Counted from the first letter of the stretch, positions 20,696 to 31,513 are shown. The stretch is 64,000 nt of DNA from Rhynchopus euleeides (GCA_963210315.1 OY723264.1:1860001-1924000); one strand, 5' to 3'. Notes: generated by a model not told the origin, from the letters alone. Numbers and translations: made by a program.

Positions 20696-23659
20696 ATGCT
20701 GGCATGCGACGATGTGGCTCTGGATGAGGACTGCCTCCCCCAGCCCTACCGCCTGATCGACAAGATCCTGTGGCGCATCTTCGACACCGCATGGGAGGAC
20801 ATCGAGAGAAATGCACGCATCCCTAAGGGGGCGTACGACGAAGGGAATGTCGCATGCGTCCCCGCCACCGCGGCCGCCACCTCTGAGGCGAACAGCCACG
20901 CGGCCTGCATTATGCTGGACACTGATCTCTATGTCGGGAGGTCCGACGGGTGTGTCGAGAGAGTCAATGTAATGTTCGCCCAGACCACCCTCGAATCGCA
21001 CCCCCTCCACGACGCGCCCATCACGAACATCGCCGGGTCGTACATCAGCATACCCTTCATCGCAACCACCACGGGAGCTGACCTCAAGGTAGTCTGCTTC
21101 CCCCTGGCCCCCGTCCGAAACGAGAGGTCCGGCTCCATCTCCCTTGCCTCGGCTGCCTCTGGAGGTCCGAAGACTATTGCTGACCTCCAGAGGGAGGCTG
21201 ATAGGGAATCCTCTGAAAAGGACCGCATGGTTACCGTGCTGGACATCCAGGAGGAAGACTTGGCCCCAAAGCCTCCTGCGGGGTGTAAAGGGGGGCCGCT
21301 GCGACTCCACCGGATGCACTTCTCCCCGTGTGGGACCCGTCTGGCTGCGATGTTCACACAGGGAGGTGGGGGCGACGGCGATGCCGCAGGGGATGCGTCA
21401 TCACCGCCCCCACCCGCCTCCGGTACAACGCCGCCTGGCTCTGCGGGAGCCCCCCCGTCTCGCCCGGGCGCCCCGCGCATCGCAGTGAGGGTTTACAGCC
21501 TCGGGTCATCCGATTATGAGATGGGGTCCGAATCGGCTGCAAGCGGCGAGCCCATCTTTGAGGTGTGCCTGGAGGGGCGCCGCCCCGAGGTCTTCTTCAC
21601 GCAGACGAAGGAGGTGTCGGAATCCATCGCATCGCACGATGTCATTGTCGCGGCTGTCGGGGGGTATTCCGTGGAGATCGCGAGCCTCCGGGAGTGCCCT
21701 CTCGTGTCGCGGTTCATCGAGGGGGCTGACGCATTCCATGCGGAGGCGGAGGCGGCTGCAGCGCCTGCCGCACCGCCAACCGGAAAGGACGCGCCCCGGA
21801 AGGCCAGCAAGACGAAGGGCGGCCTCCCCAATCCCGCCCTGCTGCTGAAGGCCTCCGCCCGTCGCCCGCAGGGGCAGGGGTTGCCGAAGTTTGACGCCGG
21901 GGTGCGCCGCTTCGCCTTCCCAGCGGAGATCACCGCCGTGTCGCTCTCTTCCTCCGACACCCTCGCCGTGGGCTGCCAGGGGGGGCACCTCCGCGTGCTG
22001 GACGTCGTGACAGGGGGGGTTGTCTTCGCCACAACGTTCGACGCTCGGAGGGCGTCACGCCCCCTCTGCCACCGCCCCTGGGAGTGCGCCTCGCTCTGCC
22101 AATACTCCCGGAAGTTTCTGGCGTGCAGCTGGGCCATGGGGAGGCAGGCGAAGACAAGCGAGGTGGTGGTGTACGACCTGACGGCAGGTCCCCCAGCCTA
22201 CGATGCTGGGTCCCCTGCGGGATATGCCGTTGGGGATCATGTCGAGGTGTTCTTCCGGACGAAGCAGGCGTGGGTGGCGGGGACGGTGCGGAATATCACA
22301 TGCAGCACGCTGGGGGGTGTGCCGAACACGCTTGTCGTGACGTTCCCCCAGCCGGTGGATGACCCGGATGCGGCCTCCCCGGTGCAGCACGACGCGCATC
22401 GGGAAGGGGAGCTGAGGACGGTGTCACTCGCGGCGGATTCAAACCCGCGGAGGTCGGCAAGCGACTGTGAGATCACGCTGCCCTTCCTCTCCCCGCTCTG
22501 CAGGCGCCTCCGGATTGTCGGCAGGATGAGGCACGTGCCGTTGGTTCGGTCGCTGTACTTCTGCCCGCTGGCCCCCCTGCTGTTCACAGCCCCGTGCAAC
22601 GGGCGTGTCACGGTCTTCGATATTCTCTCAGGGAAGACCTGTGCAGTCACCCCGCTGCCCGCAGGGTCATTGCCGCTCGGGGCTCGCCCAGGAGGGCGTG
22701 GTGTCGAGTCTGAGGAGCAGCGTGCCGAAGCCAGTTTCCTCGCATCCCGTGCCCTGGTGAAGTTTTCCGACGGGGTGGCTGCCTTTTCGGCGGAGGGGGA
22801 TGGGGGCGGCGGCGGCCAGGTTACCGTGTCGGCGATCAGCCTTCCCTCCGTCATCAAGGCGGTGTATCCCAAGTTGGGGGAGGCGCTGGCGTCGTTTGCG
22901 GGGATCGACCATGTGTATTCCCTGCTGACAACCTGCCATTTCTCGGACCTGCACGACACAGAGGTATGTGGTGTTTGTGGGATAGAGGTGGGTGGAGGGG
23001 GGGGGGGAGGTCGTGTGGGCCCCCAGCAGCTTTTCGTAAAAAGGTCTTCTCATTCCGCCACCCCCACCCTGCCCGCATCCATTTGCCGTGCCACACCTGC
23101 AGGTGATCAATGCGCGCATCATGCCTGTGACGCATCAGAGTGCCGTGCACAAGACAGGCAGCATGGGGTCCACCTCCAACCGGACGAAGAAGACGCAGAA
23201 GTCGAAGTCCACTCGGGTGGTGGGGTGGAACGAGAAGACTTCGGAGCAAGCGAGTTCCAGCATCTCCCTGGTGCAGAATGTTCTGGGTGCGAATGCGCGG
23301 TGTTACGTATGCTGACACCACACACCACAGACCACTGTGACCACACACCCCCTCCCATCCAAGGTTCCGGTGTGAATGGTTTTCAGCGGAGAGAGAGACA
23401 AGAGAGATCATTTCGCAACACAACAAACCACCCTTCGAAGCGGAGGGCATCAGCCATATCAGCTCTATCACATATCACACCCCAGATGGATAACTCAACG
23501 GGGTCCACACGCCAACCACCACCACACCGCCACCGCCACCCGATCGCCACAACACAGGCATTCCTGGAAGAGCGACGGAAGGAACGTTCCCAACGGAAGG
23601 CTCGGGTGACGGGGATCCTGAGCGAGCTGCAGTCGCAGCTGAGAGCCACAGTAGCGTAG
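20696..23659 (+). CDS. WDR93-like WD-repeat protein (putative ciliary)
   Basis: Three exons are inferred: 20696-22963, 23103-23306 and 23558-23659, both introns phase 0 with GTATG donors, giving ~857 residues. The N-terminus has DCLPQPYRLIDKILWRIFD followed by WEDIE, which resembles the conserved N-terminal block of animal WDR93 as I recall it. Degenerate beta-propeller strands follow (LHRMHFSPCGTRLAAMF, ITAVSLSSSDTLAVGC with GGHLRVLDV, then LYFCPLAPLLFTAPC with GRVTVFDI). Residues ~508-560 (VGDHVEVFFRTKQAWVAGTV) look like a Tudor/SH3-like barrel set between blades. Pro/Ala-rich insertions interrupt the propeller. The last exon encodes a basic coiled coil (FLEERRKERSQRKAR). The third exon start is chosen from the CACAG acceptor at 23557; 23387 is an alternative in the same frame. 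A ciliary scaffold role is inferred from family. Confidence 0.7.
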   Translation: MLACDDVALDEDCLPQPYRLIDKILWRIFDTAWEDIERNARIPKGAYDEGNVACVPATAAATSEANSHAACIMLDTDLYVGRSDGCVERVNVMFAQTTLESHPLHDAPITNIAGSYISIPFIATTTGADLKVVCFPLAPVRNERSGSISLASAASGGPKTIADLQREADRESSEKDRMVTVLDIQEEDLAPKPPAGCKGGPLRLHRMHFSPCGTRLAAMFTQGGGGDGDAAGDASSPPPPASGTTPPGSAGAPPSRPGAPRIAVRVYSLGSSDYEMGSESAASGEPIFEVCLEGRRPEVFFTQTKEVSESIASHDVIVAAVGGYSVEIASLRECPLVSRFIEGADAFHAEAEAAAAPAAPPTGKDAPRKASKTKGGLPNPALLLKASARRPQGQGLPKFDAGVRRFAFPAEITAVSLSSSDTLAVGCQGGHLRVLDVVTGGVVFATTFDARRASRPLCHRPWECASLCQYSRKFLACSWAMGRQAKTSEVVVYDLTAGPPAYDAGSPAGYAVGDHVEVFFRTKQAWVAGTVRNITCSTLGGVPNTLVVTFPQPVDDPDAASPVQHDAHREGELRTVSLAADSNPRRSASDCEITLPFLSPLCRRLRIVGRMRHVPLVRSLYFCPLAPLLFTAPCNGRVTVFDILSGKTCAVTPLPAGSLPLGARPGGRGVESEEQRAEASFLASRALVKFSDGVAAFSAEGDGGGGGQVTVSAISLPSVIKAVYPKLGEALASFAGIDHVYSLLTTCHFSDLHDTEVCGVCGIEVGGGGGGGRVGPQQLFVKRSSHSATPTLPASICRATPAGDQCAHHACDASECRAQDRQHGVHLQPDEEDAEVEVHSGGGVEREDFGASEFQHLPGAECSGCECAVLRMLTPHTTDHCDHTPPPIQGSGVNGFQRRERQERSFRNTTNHPSKRRASAISALSHITPQMDNSTGSTRQPPPHRHRHPIATTQAFLEERRKERSQRKARVTGILSELQSQLRATVA

Positions 23660-23663
23660 CCAC

Positions 23664-23771
23664 ACGACGCGGTCTTCACCTCCCGCCGGGTACCCGCCTC
23701 CGGGTACCCAGCCCGGTATCCGGGCGGGTACCCGGATCCGGGTACCCGGAAAGGTGGAGACCGCGTCGTGC
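23664..23771. repeat. 108-bp palindromic element
   Basis: Ends ACGACGCGGTCTTCACCT and AGGTGGAGACCGCGTCGT pair with one mismatch. Between them are repeated GGGTACCC and CCGGGT words that pair again, so the whole unit folds into one hairpin four bases after the stop of the WDR93-like gene. It may form part of that transcript's 3' UTR. Confidence 0.75.
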
Positions 23772-24226
23772 ACGGCACGCAACCCCCCCCCCCCCCCTCA
23801 CCCCCTGCCACTGGACGGCAGGAGCGTCGCCAGGCAGTAGAACTTTGTCTGAGGACTAAGGCACTGCCCTATCCAGGGCTGCCCTCTGCACCCCTCCCTA
23901 CCACTTGTACCCGGAAGATGCCCCTCCAGCCCCCCAGTGCCCTGTTTCCGCGGGGTGTTGGCCCGGAGGGGTGTATATACCTATAGGTGTGGTGGTGGTG
24001 GAGGGGGGGGGGGAGGGGTGTACTCCTTGCTTCATTTACACGGCAGAAATACCTTCCCCCCCCCCACCCCCCCTCCCCCTCTGCTGCTGCTGCTGGGCAG
24101 TCCAAGGGTTGATTCGGATGGTGTGGGGTATTAAGCCCGGCGGAAAGCGTCCCTCTCCTCCCCCCCCCCACACACACACCCCCTCCCCCCCTTGAGCTGC
24201 ATTGCCACACGCAGTGAAAGAGGAGC
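23772..24226. other. C-rich and G-rich low-complexity stretch
   Basis: No gene. Runs of C and G, with a CTG-rich patch near 24081-24096. Confidence 0.4.
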
Positions 24227-24291
24227 CCACCACCACCACCACCACCACCACCACCACCACCACCACCACCACCACCACCACCACCACCACA
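24227..24291 (+). repeat. (CAC)n microsatellite
   Basis: About 21 nearly perfect CAC units. The open frames across it (poly-His, poly-Thr, poly-Trp, poly-Val) are artefacts of the repeat. Confidence 0.95.
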
Positions 24292-24518
24292 CCATTACAC
24301 CACCACAGGTCCGGGAGTCAGGGCAGCCAGCAGGGGAGGAGGTGCGCGGTGCTGGGTGGGGTGGGCGTGGGGGTGACACACACGGTGGGATCTTGTAAAT
24401 TTTACATGTATAACTACAAGTATAATACATGTATTATACATGTATAATACTTGCATGTCAACTATTATACATGTATACTACATGTATATGCCTGAAATAT
24501 ACATGTAAAATACATGTA

Positions 24519-24863
24519 CCGTATACGTAAATATTTTGGAACGTAAATATTATGGAACGTAATTATTATGGAACGTAAATATTATGGAACGCTGGTGGGT
24601 TGGCGTTCCAGATTTTTTTCGTTCCATAATATTTACAGGGCTTTCTGCGACTCGGGGACTTGGACCAGGTGATCGGACGGCATACAGAGTCCCTGACGGG
24701 ACCTACTCGTGCACTTTTCGTGCGATTCCTGAGGCAAACCATCCTCACTACCGAGTCCCCAACTGGCCCTGTAAATATTATGGAACGTAAATATTATGGA
24801 ACGGATCGGGCAAAAATGGGCCCGTTCCATAATATTTACGTTCCATAATATTTACGTATACGG
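24519..24863 (-). mobile_element. CCGTATACG MITE, copy 2
   Basis: 345 bp, TA on both sides, reverse orientation relative to copy 1. The core belongs to the subfamily with a GCTTGCCTCAGGA-type sequence, shared with copies 3 and 4. Confidence 0.9.
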
Positions 24864-25375
24864 TATATCAAGTAAAAATACATGTATAATACTTGCATGT
24901 CAACTATTATACATGTATTTTTACTTGATATACATGTATTTTACATGTATATTTCAGGCATTTACATGTATTTTACATGTATAATACTTGTCATGCAAGT
25001 ATTATACATGTAAAATACTTGCATGACAAGTAAAATACTTGCATGCAAGTAAAATACATGTATTTTACTTGCATGCAAGTATTTTACTTGTCATGCAAGT
25101 ATTATACATGTATTTTACTTGTCATGCAAGTATTTTACATGTATAATACTTGCATGACAAGTATTATACATGTAAAATACATGTAAATGCCTGAAATATA
25201 CATGTAAAATACATGGATATCAAGTAAAAATACAAGTATAATAGTTGACATGCAAGTATTATACTTGTATTTTTACTTGATATACATGTATTTTACATGT
25301 ATATTTCAGGCATATACATGTATTATACATGTATAATAGTTGACATGCAAGTATTATACATGCATAATACATGTA

Positions 25376-25720
25376 CCGTATACGTAAATATTATGGAACG
25401 TAAATATTATGGAACGGGCCCATTTTTGCCTGGTCCGTTCCATAATATTTACGTTCCAAAATATTTACAGGGCCAGTTGGGGACTCGGTGGTGAGGATGG
25501 CTTGCCTCAGGAATCGCGCGAAAAGTGCACGAGTAGGCCCCGTCAGGGACTCTGTATGCCGTCCGATCACCTGGCCCAAGTCCCCGAGTCGCAGAAAGCC
25601 CTGTAAATATTATGGAACGAAAAAAATCTGGAACGCCAACCCACCAGCGTTCCAAAATATTTACGTTCCATAATATTTACGTTCCATAATATTTACGTTC
25701 CAAAATATTTACGTATACGG
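25376..25720 (+). mobile_element. CCGTATACG MITE, copy 3
   Basis: 345 bp inside O2, TA-flanked. The core has GATGGCTTGCCTCAGGAATC, the same subfamily as copies 2 and 4. Confidence 0.9.
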
Positions 25721-25766
25721 TATATACTTGTAGTTATACATGTAAAATTTACAAGATCCCACCGTG

Positions 25767-26119
25767 CAGGGGTGAGAGAGGGGGGGGGGGGGGTGCGGGT
25801 TGGCGTGCGTGAATACACATCACACCACACGCCAACACCTTTCCCCCTCCCCTCCCCCACCTCGCCCCTCACCCCCCCCCCCCTCCCCTCCCCTCTACCT
25901 CACATACACACACGCGCGCCCCTTCCCCTCTCTCCACCCACTTCCGACACCACCAACTCAACCCCCCTCCGCCCCCCCACATCTACCTCTCTATATTGCA
26001 TTCATTCTTCGCATCCGATCCGGGGTTTAATTCTTTTGCACCCAACCCAACATACCCCCTATCCCCCGCCACTCCCCTTTTCCCCTTCCTCTCTCCCCCT
26101 CCCCCCCCGCCACTCCACC
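25767..26119. other. Pyrimidine-rich 5' region of the cyclase gene
   Basis: A C-rich/T-rich leader (25840-26118) runs directly to the start codon and has no obvious acceptor AG near the ATG. It is open in the cyclase frame but its Pro/Ser/Thr composition reflects the pyrimidine bias. Confidence 0.5.
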
Positions 26120-28270
26120 ATGAAGTGCTACGAGCAGTTTGTCTCAGTGAAGGGGACCCTGTCCCGCAGGGGCAAGCGGGAACATGAGATTCTCCTGACG
26201 GCATGCGTCGCATCTCTCCTGATGTGCGTGCTCGCCGTCACGGTGGAGGGCGACTGGGCGGTGTTCTTCGTCAGCGTGGGGTTTGCCGCGGTTGCCAGCG
26301 CAATCCCGGTCCTCATCATGCTGTGCGGAAGGCCTGTCTCAAAACATATGATGCGCGCCCACGTCGCCCTCACTGCCATGTCCATCCTCCTATCTGACAT
26401 CTCCGCATGGAGCGGCCGGGGCGGCACCTTCTGGCCCCTATTCGTCGTGCTTGTCGACCTCAGCCTCGTCCTCCGCCTCGGCAGGCGCTTCTCCCTCGCC
26501 TTCGTCTTCTGCATCCTGGTCTGGCTCATCCTCGTCAACGTCGAACGCAGCGTCCGCTTCGGGCTGTTCGACCTCCCCGGGCTCCCTCCTCAGGACTACC
26601 GGAGGGAACGCCTGGAGGAGATGTGCTCATGCGTCGACCGGGGTGAGGCTGCGCCCTGCCCGATCTCTGCGGAGGGGAATTCTGTCTACGCCTTCATCTC
26701 CATTGGGGTGTTTATCGTCGACTTCCTCGCGACGCGGGGTTTTGCGCAGCAGCTCGACGCGGAGCAGAAATCGATGGAGAAAACGATCGCCGCGGTGCAG
26801 GACATCGCGGAGAACCTCGCAGAGTATGACGTCGACACCGTCGCGGCGATCCTCGATGGGTCCGACCTCCCCGACGAGATGCACGCCGCACTCCAGAAAA
26901 TCGAATACAACCTCCGTGCCTTCCGGCCCTACCTCCCATCTGCCCTCTTCGACCAGCTGATGCGTTCCGCCTCCGATACCGACTCCGCCCTGGTCCGCAG
27001 GGCACAGCCCATCCCCCCTGGGGTTGAGTCCGGGGGCCAGGGGGAGGCGACCGTCGTGTTCACCGACATCCGCGCGTCGACCTCCATATGGGAGGCTGCG
27101 CCGGAGGGGATGCGGAAGGCGATCCAAATCCACAACAAGCTGATCCGGTCCGTCATCGAGCTGACGGGCGGGTATGAGGTGAAGACCATCGGCGATGCCT
27201 TCATGGTGGCCTTCCAGGAAACAGCCTCCGGGATGAACTTCGCCCTCACGGTCCACCAGACCCTGCTGGAGGCACCCTGGCCTGCCGACCTCCTCGAGGT
27301 CCCGATCTGCGCCGAGCGTGATTCCCTCTGGGCTGGCCTCACGGTGCGCATCGGGGTGAACACCGGAAGCGTCACCATCGAGGAAAACCCCCTCACGGGC
27401 AGAGTAGACTACTACGGCCACACCGTGAATGTTGCGGCGCGTCTGGAGAGCCAGTGTGTCCCTGGGGCGGTTGCGGTGCGCGCGCCCCTCTGGGAGGAGG
27501 TGCGGGATATCTGCCACCCCGCCGTGTCGGGAAAGCCGGCGGCGCTCAGCCTGAAGGGGGTGACGAAGCCCGTCATGGTGTGCTGCGTGTGGCCCGCAGC
27601 GCTAGAGGAGCGCCGTCGGTGCCCCTTATCGGAGGCGGTTGCCAACCCGCTGGAGGCAGGGGAGGAGTCGCTGCTGGTGCGGACCATCTCCATGTCGCAG
27701 CCGCTGCTCCTCACCGCGCTGCCGATGCGCATGGCGACTGCGACGGTGGGTCTCATTCAGCTCGCGACCGACGGACAGGGCGGGGGCCACCCAGGGGATG
27801 TGTTGAGCCGCAGCCTCGAGAGCCTCGCCCCCCTCTTGCAGGGCAGCGGCGGAACCATCATGTCGCTCACCGGGAGTCGGGTGAGCCTCGGGTGGAATGT
27901 GACCCGCCCAGCCCAGGCGCACGCCGAGAGTGCGCTCTGGTTTATGCACCGCTTCAAGCGCACAGTGGGAAGCTTCTGTGAGGGTGCCGGGGCTGCAACC
28001 GGGAGTGTCCAGCACGGCGATGTCGGGTCATCCACACAGCGCTTCTTCACAGTGCTCGGTGCTGCGGTGGGTATTAGCTGGAAGCTGTGCGACGAGGCTG
28101 TCTTGGGAGGCACCATGTGCCTTTACGCGCCGCCCCCAGGCATGGATCTCCCATCCGCTCTGCATGAGGACCTGCATGCTGTGGAGGCGTCGTCACTCCC
28201 AGGCGTGGCTGGGGTTGTCTATGAGCTGGTGCCGACAAGCATTACGCCGAGCCACGCGTGGAGTGGTTAG
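26120..28270 (+). CDS. Membrane class III nucleotide cyclase with a degenerate second cyclase domain
   Basis: A 716-residue single-exon protein from the ATG at 26120 (context CCACCATGA). About five hydrophobic segments lie between residues 30 and 145 and one at ~196-213. The catalytic domain (~308-470) has both metal-binding Asp (FTDI, D316; GDAF, D359), the adenine-selecting Lys (K355 in GYEVKTIGD), Asp in VDYYGH (D430), and the transition-state pair N437 and R441 in HTVNVAAR. These residues predict adenylyl rather than guanylyl cyclase, most like fungal CYR1 and trypanosomatid cyclases. A second region (~538-672) repeats the fold order (MATATVGLI, GGTIMSLTGSRVSLGW, GAATGSVQHG, then FFTVLGAAVGISWKL) but has lost the metal Asp. 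cAMP production at a membrane is inferred; whether the second domain pairs with the first is not known. Confidence 0.9.
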   Translation: MKCYEQFVSVKGTLSRRGKREHEILLTACVASLLMCVLAVTVEGDWAVFFVSVGFAAVASAIPVLIMLCGRPVSKHMMRAHVALTAMSILLSDISAWSGRGGTFWPLFVVLVDLSLVLRLGRRFSLAFVFCILVWLILVNVERSVRFGLFDLPGLPPQDYRRERLEEMCSCVDRGEAAPCPISAEGNSVYAFISIGVFIVDFLATRGFAQQLDAEQKSMEKTIAAVQDIAENLAEYDVDTVAAILDGSDLPDEMHAALQKIEYNLRAFRPYLPSALFDQLMRSASDTDSALVRRAQPIPPGVESGGQGEATVVFTDIRASTSIWEAAPEGMRKAIQIHNKLIRSVIELTGGYEVKTIGDAFMVAFQETASGMNFALTVHQTLLEAPWPADLLEVPICAERDSLWAGLTVRIGVNTGSVTIEENPLTGRVDYYGHTVNVAARLESQCVPGAVAVRAPLWEEVRDICHPAVSGKPAALSLKGVTKPVMVCCVWPAALEERRRCPLSEAVANPLEAGEESLLVRTISMSQPLLLTALPMRMATATVGLIQLATDGQGGGHPGDVLSRSLESLAPLLQGSGGTIMSLTGSRVSLGWNVTRPAQAHAESALWFMHRFKRTVGSFCEGAGAATGSVQHGDVGSSTQRFFTVLGAAVGISWKLCDEAVLGGTMCLYAPPPGMDLPSALHEDLHAVEASSLPGVAGVVYELVPTSITPSHAWSG

Positions 28271-28885
28271 GGTGTGTTGGTGGGAGGCAGAAATAGCATG
28301 TGTAGGCTCGGCCAAACGACACTCCGGCGGTAGTTCTCTTCTCTGTTTCGTGTGGTGTGTGTGTGTGGGGGGGGTGGGGGGTGGGTGAGGCTCTGGTGGA
28401 CTGCCTTTCCCAGAATGTTTGGGGTATTATATTTTCCAGAAAAAATCAGCAGCTGAACTGCGTGCCACTTTATGCAATGTAGATCACCCACCCAACGGGC
28501 TGCGTCTGGTTTATATTCGTGTGTGTGACGTCAACTCGTTGGTTTATGCCTTGAACTGAACGGCAAAAATAGCCCGACGAGTTGGCGTGTGTGTGGTGAC
28601 CACGTTTTGTGTGGGGAGATCCTGCGCGGATCATAGCCCACCCTGTGTGTGTGTGTGTGGGGAATACCCAGTGAAAGATGGTGTTGCCAGTAAGTCGTGA
28701 ACGGCCTGTGTATCACCACCCTTCGAGTGTCTCACTGCCGAAGGGTTTCACTGGACGTGGCACCGGTTTTGACGTGATTTTCATGCCCCACCTCACAAAG
28801 AGGCGTCTCTGCAGTGGAGCTTCAAACGAACCGCGGCTTCTGTTTTCTGTCACTGGAGAGCGAAGTCATGCCATTGAAAACTTTA
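28271..28885. other. 3' flank of cyclase gene
   Basis: No gene. It contains GT-rich patches and the second copy of the ~70-bp dispersed block (28709-28778). Confidence 0.4.
28709..28778 (+). repeat. Dispersed ~70-bp block, copy 2
   Basis: Reads CACCACCCTTCGAGTGTCTC, CACTGCCGAAGGG and GTGGCACCGGTTTTGACG. It corresponds to 19166-19235. Confidence 0.6.
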
Positions 28886-29414
28886 CAGGGGGGGGGCGAA
28901 TAGTATTACTACGTAATACTATTCGGCGAACCAACCTGTATATTTGACCCCCCCCAAAAAAGGTATATTTTTGGGGGTGGCCAAATAGTATTACGTAGTA
29001 GTACTACTCCAAAATTCGTGAAAGGGGCGTTTCGAGGGGGCTCCCGTTCTATTGCACTTTTCGGAATCCGTGCGGATCGTAGTGGGGTCATTTTAGTGGC
29101 TCAAGTGCCAAGCTTCACCCATGAAATGCGGGTCGGGTTCAGGCACTTGTGAAGGGAAAAGGTGACTGGGAGGCAGCTTGCCCACCCATGCCACCCACCC
29201 AGCCTGACCCCCCTCACAGATTTGCCAAAACACCGTTCGTTTGAACGTTTGGAATCTGTGCGGATCGTGGTGGGGTCATTTTGGACATGGGGTGCCTATC
29301 TGCACCCCGTACTTAGAGTCACCAAAAACGTGCCCCAGAGCCCCAGAAAAAAAAGTAATACTATTTGGCACCGTAATACTATTCAACTAGGTAATACTAT
29401 TCGCCCCCCCCCTG
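28886..29414. mobile_element. TA-flanked element with GAATAGTATTAC inverted repeats
   Basis: Termini CAGGGGGGGGGCGAATAGT and its reverse complement, TA on both sides (28884-28885, 29415-29416). More copies of TAGTATTAC or GTAATACTA lie just inside each end. The 529-bp interior is derived from the TGACCCCACTACGATCC repeat region, in reverse orientation to 7488-8409. No transposase. Confidence 0.8.
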
Positions 29415-31513
29415 TAAGTTGAGAATGCGCAAAAAAAAATGTCAAAACCAAAAGCAACGTCGACTAATTTTATACAAAAAAGAATCCAGCATCGGGGCAG
29501 TGAAGTTTTGCAGCACGCATTGTATGGGTGTCTTCTTTCCGGGCTGCAACCACTCCAAAGAACGAATTCAAAATCAATCAATACAACACAGAGATGGGGG
29601 GTGGGTGAGTGGGGTGTGTTGGGGCGTCTCTCTTTCTTGCTTCTTTCAGTATTGTTGGGAGGGCTGAGGGCTGTGTGGGGGAAACGAGGTCTCTTGCGAG
29701 ATGCATGTGAGCATGCATCCCTCAAGACGCCCAAATCAAACCATACCTTCAGGGATATGCCGTCGCTCTGTGCTGGCTGTTCTGACGAGTCACTGGGAGC
29801 CTCCAGCTCCGGCGACAAACGCGATCAACGCCAACATTGGCACATACTCATGGGATGCAAAGGAACACTGGTGACTCTGAGGAACAACCAGGCATGAAGT
29901 AACGAAGGAAATCGTACAACCGAGATCTTTGAAGGATTAACACCTTCATGCCCCATTCAATATGGCTGGGTCATACCGCCGAGAGCGTGTGCGATAAAGT
30001 GCGCGCTCAGCAAACACACATCATCTACCTTGCTTGCAGGAGGCAGGGGGTGTGGCACCGGGACAGACCGAGCCGTGCTCGTGATTTCCGATGCCAGATC
30101 ACGCAAGCCTTGCCCCAGTATCTGCATTTGTTGCAGTTCCTGTGGAGGGCTTGTCCCTTTGCCCTCCCCTACTCCCACCAACCCCCTCGCGCCCCCCTGC
30201 CCCTTCCCCTCTATGCGCTGCTTGTTGAGGGCATGGAGGAGGGAAAGGCCTGTCAAAGCACAGCAAATCAAAGCAAAAACAAAGCAAGGCAAATCGACCT
30301 CATAGGGGGGTAGTGGCCTCCATCTTTCGGCCAATCGTTTAGAAGTCACAACGTGGCCCACCCCTTTGGTGCAGGCAAAGTTATTTTTTTTGCAGCTCAG
30401 GCACCAACGGCGATTACCGCCCAAAACTTATGCTGGCAGCGTGTGGACACAGTATAGGTCCACGCCCTGACTCCACCCGAGGGGACAGAGAGGAACCCCG
30501 ATAAGTCTGCGTTGTAAGTTGTGTTAGCACATTCATGATACGTAAAAGTGGAGGTGTGCTTCCGACGACCCTGCTCCATTCTGTGTGTATCGCTGTCTCG
30601 TGTTCATGTTGTGCTCCACACCCACGTCAAGGCAGCAGGCTACAGGGTGGGAGCGTCACCGCTTTTAAGTATGGAACAAGGAATCGCGGTTGTTACTGCT
30701 GTGGAGTTTCTTTCGCTTTGTTCAATGATGTTGCGTGTCCCCACTCGCGAGAAGAACCCTCCAGCTGGGGGTGTGAGTTGTGGGAGCGTCAACGCAAACA
30801 TAAAGCGGAATCAAGCCTGCACTGGAAATGAAAATACAGGGCACTTTGTGCGCACGAGTGGGGGGGGGGGGGCAGAGTGTATTGCCCGCACTCTGGTGGC
30901 ACCATCGGCTACAAGGCACACAGCAAGGCGAAATGCCTCTAACTGTGGCCCGGCAAATCATTTATTTTGCACCCAAAATATCCGTGGCAGCGTTCGGTAT
31001 CCTGCACGCAGTACAAGCAGGCACTGTTCGACGCAAGCTTCGAACACAACGAGCGTAATTTCCAGTCATTTTTTTGAAAGAACCCGAGCATGTTATGATG
31101 TCTATCAGTGCCATCCTTTGGCATGTTCTGATGGTTTCCCCACCCGTCCTTCTCCAGCCCCAACCCCATCCCGCCCAAGCCCAAGCCCCCTCTATTTATT
31201 GGACGCATCGCGTGTCCACCAAACCCAGCAACCCACCCCGTATTCATCCGCATGATTTTGAAGTTTATTTTCACTTCCAACAACGAGCTTGTCGAGCGGA
31301 ACTGCTGGACCGTAGGAGTGGGGGGTGCTCGGCGATTGCCGCACACGCCACACTTCTGCAGGCAGTTCTTTTCGGCGTGTTTTATCAACGAAAACCCTGA
31401 TTGACGTTACCTTTTGTTTTCCCCTGATACCGCACGAAGCCCGGTTGTAGTTTTTTTTTGTCAGAACAACGCGTTTTTGCGCCGTTCGTACAAACAAAGA
31501 ACGCAACTCCAAG
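29415..31513. other. Intergenic with decayed repeat fragment
   Basis: No supported gene in ~2.1 kb. From 29897 (AAGTAACGAAGGAAATCGTA) to about 30010 it is a diverged copy of the GGAAATCGTAC unit seen at 63648-63841. Confidence 0.45.

Larger units (their letters stand above)
24381..25766. mobile_element. Palindromic element O, copy O2
   Basis: Inverted termini CACGGTGGGATC and GATCCCACCGTG, with CA on both sides (24379-24380, 25767-25768). The interior consists of ACATGT and TTGCATGCAA palindromes in mirror order. Two CCGTATACG elements have inserted, one in each orientation (24519-24863, 25376-25720). Confidence 0.88.

Noticed and set aside
24192-24447. Poly-His and poly-Thr frames
   Set aside because: Pure product of the CAC microsatellite.
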